From Chitinophagaceae bacterium (lineage in GTDB: Bacteria; Bacteroidota; Bacteroidia; Chitinophagales; Chitinophagaceae): a stretch of 7,456 nucleotides of DNA. Numbering within the stretch: position 1 is the first letter of the stretch; each line of letters opens with the position of its first letter. Location: positions 1-7,456 of the forward strand of contig CANLED010000092.1 in assembly GCA_947489175.1 (NCBI GenBank), given 5' to 3'. Shown piece after piece: positions 5,845 to 7,456 of the stretch. A program made the position numbers and the translations under genes. The notes beneath the pieces are model-generated. The model saw nothing but the letters and a program-made list of their open reading frames with translations. It was not told the origin of the DNA and did not search any database.

Positions 5845-5855
5845 AAATAAGATTC
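5836..5855 (+). terminator. Hairpin across the rpsU stop codon
   Basis: GAATCTTA and TAAGATTC form a perfect 8-bp stem closed by a GAAA (GNRA-type) loop, with the TAG stop at 5842-5844 in the stem and loop. CCGG at 5825-5828 and 5856-5859 could add an outer stem with a bulge. No U-run follows, so it may be a 3'-end stabiliser, a weak terminator or an attenuator between rpsU and the recombinase gene. Confidence 0.45.
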
Positions 5856-5898
5856 CCGGAACTAAAATATTCAAGTAGTCATTAAGTTGCATAACTTT

Positions 5899-6816
5899 AT
5901 GGCTACTTTTTTTATGGATATAAATCAAGACCCTATCATTCTAAAATTTCTCGATTATATCAAATTCGAGAAACGCTATTCTGCACATACTTTTCGTGCT
6001 TATTCGGATGATTTAATGCATTTCTATGGATTCCTTGAAATGCAATTTGAAGTTAATCAGCCCAACCTCATCACTCCAGCCATGATCCGCAGTTGGATGG
6101 CATCACTCACACTATCGAAGATTCAACCGCGCAGCATCAATAGAAAGATTTCTTCCTTAAAATCATTTTTTAAATTTTGTTTGGTTCAAGGTTTGATAGA
6201 CGTCAATCCTACCAAGGCGCTACAGGTTTTAAAAACAAAAAAACGATTGCCTTCCTATATCGAACAAGAACAAATGGATTTGCTACTCAACTCAACAACT
6301 TTTCCTGATAGTTTTCAAGGAAGAACAGAATATCTGTCAATTTCTATTTTATATCAGACGGGAATTCGAGTAAGTGAATTGGTTAATTTGAAAGTTACTC
6401 AGATTGATCGATCGGCAAAGCAATTGAAGGTTTTAGGAAAAGGGAACAAGGAACGTATTATTCCGCTCAACAAGGAAATGTTGAAGCAGGTTGAAGTATA
6501 CATAGCAGAGCGAAAATTGATGTTTTCTGATGATTCAACATTAAATTTATTGGTAAATAGCAAAGGACTGCCAACCAATCCCAGGAAATTATACGATGTT
6601 GTAAAAAAATATTTATCGCTGGTTACAACGGCTGAAAAGAAAAGTCCACACGTGCTTAGGCACAGTTTTGCAACGCATCTAACAAGCAATGGCGCTGAAC
6701 TCAATGCTGTTAAAGAGTTGCTTGGACATAGCAGCCTCGCTGCAACGCAAGTATATACTCATAACAGCATTGAAAGACTTAGAGATATTCACAAGAAGGC
6801 TCACCCCAAAGGATGA
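5899..6816 (+). CDS. xerC: Xer-family tyrosine recombinase
   Basis: A 305-residue site-specific recombinase that, with a partner, resolves chromosome dimers at the dif site. Numbered from this ATG, the N-terminal core-binding domain (about 10-100) includes FEKRYSAHTFRAYSDDL. The catalytic domain has Arg157 (TGIRVSELVNL), Lys181 (GKGNKER), His251 and Arg254 (HVLRHSFATHL), His277 (LLGHSSLAATQ) and the nucleophile Tyr286 (QVYTH), so all catalytic residues are present. Length is standard for XerC/XerD. The place between rpsU and hpf is conserved across Bacteroidota, so this is a chromosomal Xer and not a mobile integrase. Whether it is the XerC or XerD partner cannot be told from sequence alone. 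Starts are possible at 5899 or 5914; TTG at 5887 is unlikely. Confidence 0.93.
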   Translation: MATFFMDINQDPIILKFLDYIKFEKRYSAHTFRAYSDDLMHFYGFLEMQFEVNQPNLITPAMIRSWMASLTLSKIQPRSINRKISSLKSFFKFCLVQGLIDVNPTKALQVLKTKKRLPSYIEQEQMDLLLNSTTFPDSFQGRTEYLSISILYQTGIRVSELVNLKVTQIDRSAKQLKVLGKGNKERIIPLNKEMLKQVEVYIAERKLMFSDDSTLNLLVNSKGLPTNPRKLYDVVKKYLSLVTTAEKKSPHVLRHSFATHLTSNGAELNAVKELLGHSSLAATQVYTHNSIERLRDIHKKAHPKG

Positions 6817-6843
6817 TTTTTGGTTTTTTTTGTGAATTTAAAT

Positions 6844-6874
6844 TTTGAGTTGAGCGTTCAATTTTGTAACTTTC
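6844..6874 (+). promoter_or_regulatory. hpf promoter
   Basis: TTTG (6844-6847), exactly 19 bases, then TAACTTTC (6867-6874), one mismatch from TAnnTTTG at the last base. Transcription should begin near 6881, the first base of the hairpin described next. The hibernation factor can thus be made separately from the recombinase, as expected for a gene induced when growth slows. Confidence 0.6.
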
Positions 6875-6880
6875 TAAGTA

Positions 6881-6901
6881 TCTTAAGGGATCTCCTTAAG
6901 A
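6881..6901 (+). promoter_or_regulatory. Hairpin at the 5' end of the hpf leader
   Basis: TCTTAAGG and CCTTAAGA are perfect 8-bp inverted arms around GATCT. The predicted hpf transcript would start with this stem-loop, 26 bases ahead of the ATG. A 5'-terminal hairpin often protects mRNA from decay. It could also end transcription coming from the recombinase gene, though no U-run follows, or be a DNA operator just after the promoter. Confidence 0.5.
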
Positions 6902-6927
6902 ACTACAATAACCTCAAAATCAAGGAA

Positions 6928-7227
6928 ATGACACTAAACATTCACACCATTCATTTTGATGCAGATGTTGCATTATTAGCTCATGTAAACAAGAAAATCG
7001 CCAAGTTAGAGAATCATCACGACCAGATCATGAAAGTGGATGTGTTTTTGAAATTAGACAATGTAGTGCATCAGATTAAAGACAAAATTGCTGAAATAAG
7101 GTTAACGGTTCCTAAGCATGAATTATTTGTGAAGCAAAGTACCAAGTCATTTGAAGAGTCTTTTGATTTGGCTTTGGAGTCAATGATGATTCAAATCAAA
7201 AAAGTAAAAGAGAAGCATGCTGTGTGA
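6928..7227 (+). CDS. hpf: Ribosome hibernation-promoting factor, short form
   Basis: A 99-residue protein of the HPF/RaiA (sigma-54 modulation) family, which binds the 30S decoding site and idles ribosomes in stationary phase. Beta-strand and helix segments follow the family plan: MTLNIHTIHFDADVALLAHV, with a helix about 13-28; VDVFLKLDN (37-45); DKIAEIRLTVP (52-62); ELFVKQSTKSFEESFDLALE (65-84), with a final helix rich in Lys. It lacks the C-terminal dimerisation domain of long HPF, so it is the short type. The frame is open upstream to 6820, but that part overlaps the promoter and hairpin and has no family similarity, so the ATG at 6928 is chosen. It lies between the recombinase and tRNA-Thr, its usual place in this phylum. 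Confidence 0.93.
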   Translation: MTLNIHTIHFDADVALLAHVNKKIAKLENHHDQIMKVDVFLKLDNVVHQIKDKIAEIRLTVPKHELFVKQSTKSFEESFDLALESMMIQIKKVKEKHAV

Positions 7228-7230
7228 AAA

Positions 7231-7248
7231 AAATATTGGAAAATATTT
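7231..7248. terminator. AT-only hairpin after hpf (weak terminator candidate)
   Basis: AAATATT and AATATTT pair in a 7-bp stem around GGAA, beginning 3 bases after the hpf stop. The stem has no G-C pair and is followed by a run of A, not T, so it is weak evidence for termination on this strand. Confidence 0.25.
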
Positions 7249-7270
7249 AAAAAAAAATCGGTTCAAAATT

Positions 7271-7299
7271 TTTGCATTTCAAGAATTCCATTACCTTTG
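7271..7299 (+). promoter_or_regulatory. Promoter of the tRNA-Thr transcript
   Basis: TTTG (7271-7274), 17 bases, then TACCTTTG (7292-7299), a perfect -7 box with an accepted spacing. The start should fall near 7306, about 75 bases before the tRNA. The sequence after the box (CTTTGCAATCCC) is identical to that of the rpsU promoter. In related genomes this transcript runs through further tRNAs to tuf, outside this window. Confidence 0.72.
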
Positions 7300-7303
7300 C
7301 AAT

Positions 7304-7317
7304 CCCTTAAAAAAGGG
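7304..7317 (+). other. Small hairpin at the start of the tRNA leader
   Basis: CCCTT and AAGGG pair in a 5-bp stem with an AAAA loop, placed at the predicted transcription start. The remaining leader (7318-7380) is AT-rich with no other structure that I can see. It would be removed when the tRNA 5' end is cut by RNase P. Confidence 0.35.
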
Positions 7318-7380
7318 TAGTTCTTTAAGTTTTAAGTATACTGATAAGAAGGATAATGTAATTCTTTTCCATTCAATCAA

Positions 7381-7453
7381 GCCAGAGTAGCTCAGTTGGT
7401 AGAGCAGCTGATTTGTAATCAGCTGGTCGGGGGTTCGAGTCCCTTCTCTGGCT
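7381..7453 (+). tRNA. tRNA-Thr (anticodon TGT)
   Basis: A complete cloverleaf. The acceptor arms are GCCAGAG (7381-7387) and CTCTGGC (7446-7452), with discriminator T7453. The D stem is GCTC/GAGC. The anticodon stem is GCTGA/TCAGC around the loop TTTGTAA, giving anticodon TGT, which reads Thr codons, chiefly ACA. The T stem is GGGGG/CCCTT with two G-T pairs around TTCGAGT. CCA is not encoded (CTT follows), so it must be added after transcription. It is the first of the tRNA cluster usually found before tuf in Bacteroidota. Confidence 0.97.
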
Positions 7454-7456
7454 CTT

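Noticed and set aside
5887..5898. TTG start for the recombinase
   Set aside because: ATG codons at 5899 and 5914 give normal family lengths, and there is no ribosome-binding evidence for the TTG.
5899..6816. Recombinase as the integrase of a mobile element ending at the tRNA
   Set aside because: The rpsU-xer-hpf-tRNA order is conserved chromosomal synteny. I see no att-like duplication of the tRNA 3' end in the window, though downstream sequence is not available.
6820..6927. Longer hpf starting at TTG 6820
   Set aside because: The extra 36 codons cover the promoter and hairpin and have no HPF similarity; the ATG at 6928 gives a standard short HPF.
1..7456. CRISPR arrays, insertion sequences and rRNA
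   Set aside because: No regularly spaced repeats, transposase-like ORFs with terminal repeats or rRNA sequence were seen.

Overview
The window comes from an AT-rich member of the Bacteroidota. Several signals agree. The housekeeping promoters have TTTG followed 17-19 bases later by TAnnTTTG. Almost no gene has a Shine-Dalgarno site, with rpsU the exception. The right half has the gene order rpsU - xer recombinase - hpf - tRNA-Thr(TGT), which is typical of that phylum upstream of tuf. I cannot place the organism more precisely.

Left half (1-4962): a ribosomally made, modified peptide (RiPP) cluster of lasso-peptide type. A partial ABC exporter points left. Pointing right are an HprK-like kinase, a PqqD-like leader-binding protein, a B2 transglutaminase-like leader peptidase and an asparagine-synthetase-like cyclase. 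A 46-residue precursor ORF (4822-4962) is last. It begins inside the cyclase gene in another frame and was found by reading the sequence. Its leader, WLKPTIISLDTNQTL, fits the YxxPxL...T recognition pattern of B1/PqqD-dependent lasso leaders, and it ends in Ser, the residue that HprK-like lasso kinases phosphorylate. The likely sequence of events is that the PqqD protein presents the leader, B2 cuts after it, the AsnB-like enzyme closes a ring, the kinase phosphorylates the C-terminal Ser and the exporter secretes the product. The kinase could also act on the precursor first.

The main puzzle is that cutting at the expected site leaves a 22-residue core with no Asp or Glu at positions 7-9, where a lasso ring must close. 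Either the cut site is shifted or the product is not a classical lasso. Having the precursor last, partly inside the cyclase gene, is also unusual.

Right half (4967-7456): riboflavin synthase (ribE) converges on the precursor with only 4 bases between them. Divergent from it is rpsU (ribosomal protein bS21), with a strong promoter, a 21-bp dyad over that promoter and a real GAGG Shine-Dalgarno site. Next come a Xer-type tyrosine recombinase, the hibernation factor hpf with a hairpin at its predicted mRNA 5' end, and a complete tRNA-Thr(TGT) with its own promoter. No insertion sequence, CRISPR array or rRNA was seen.
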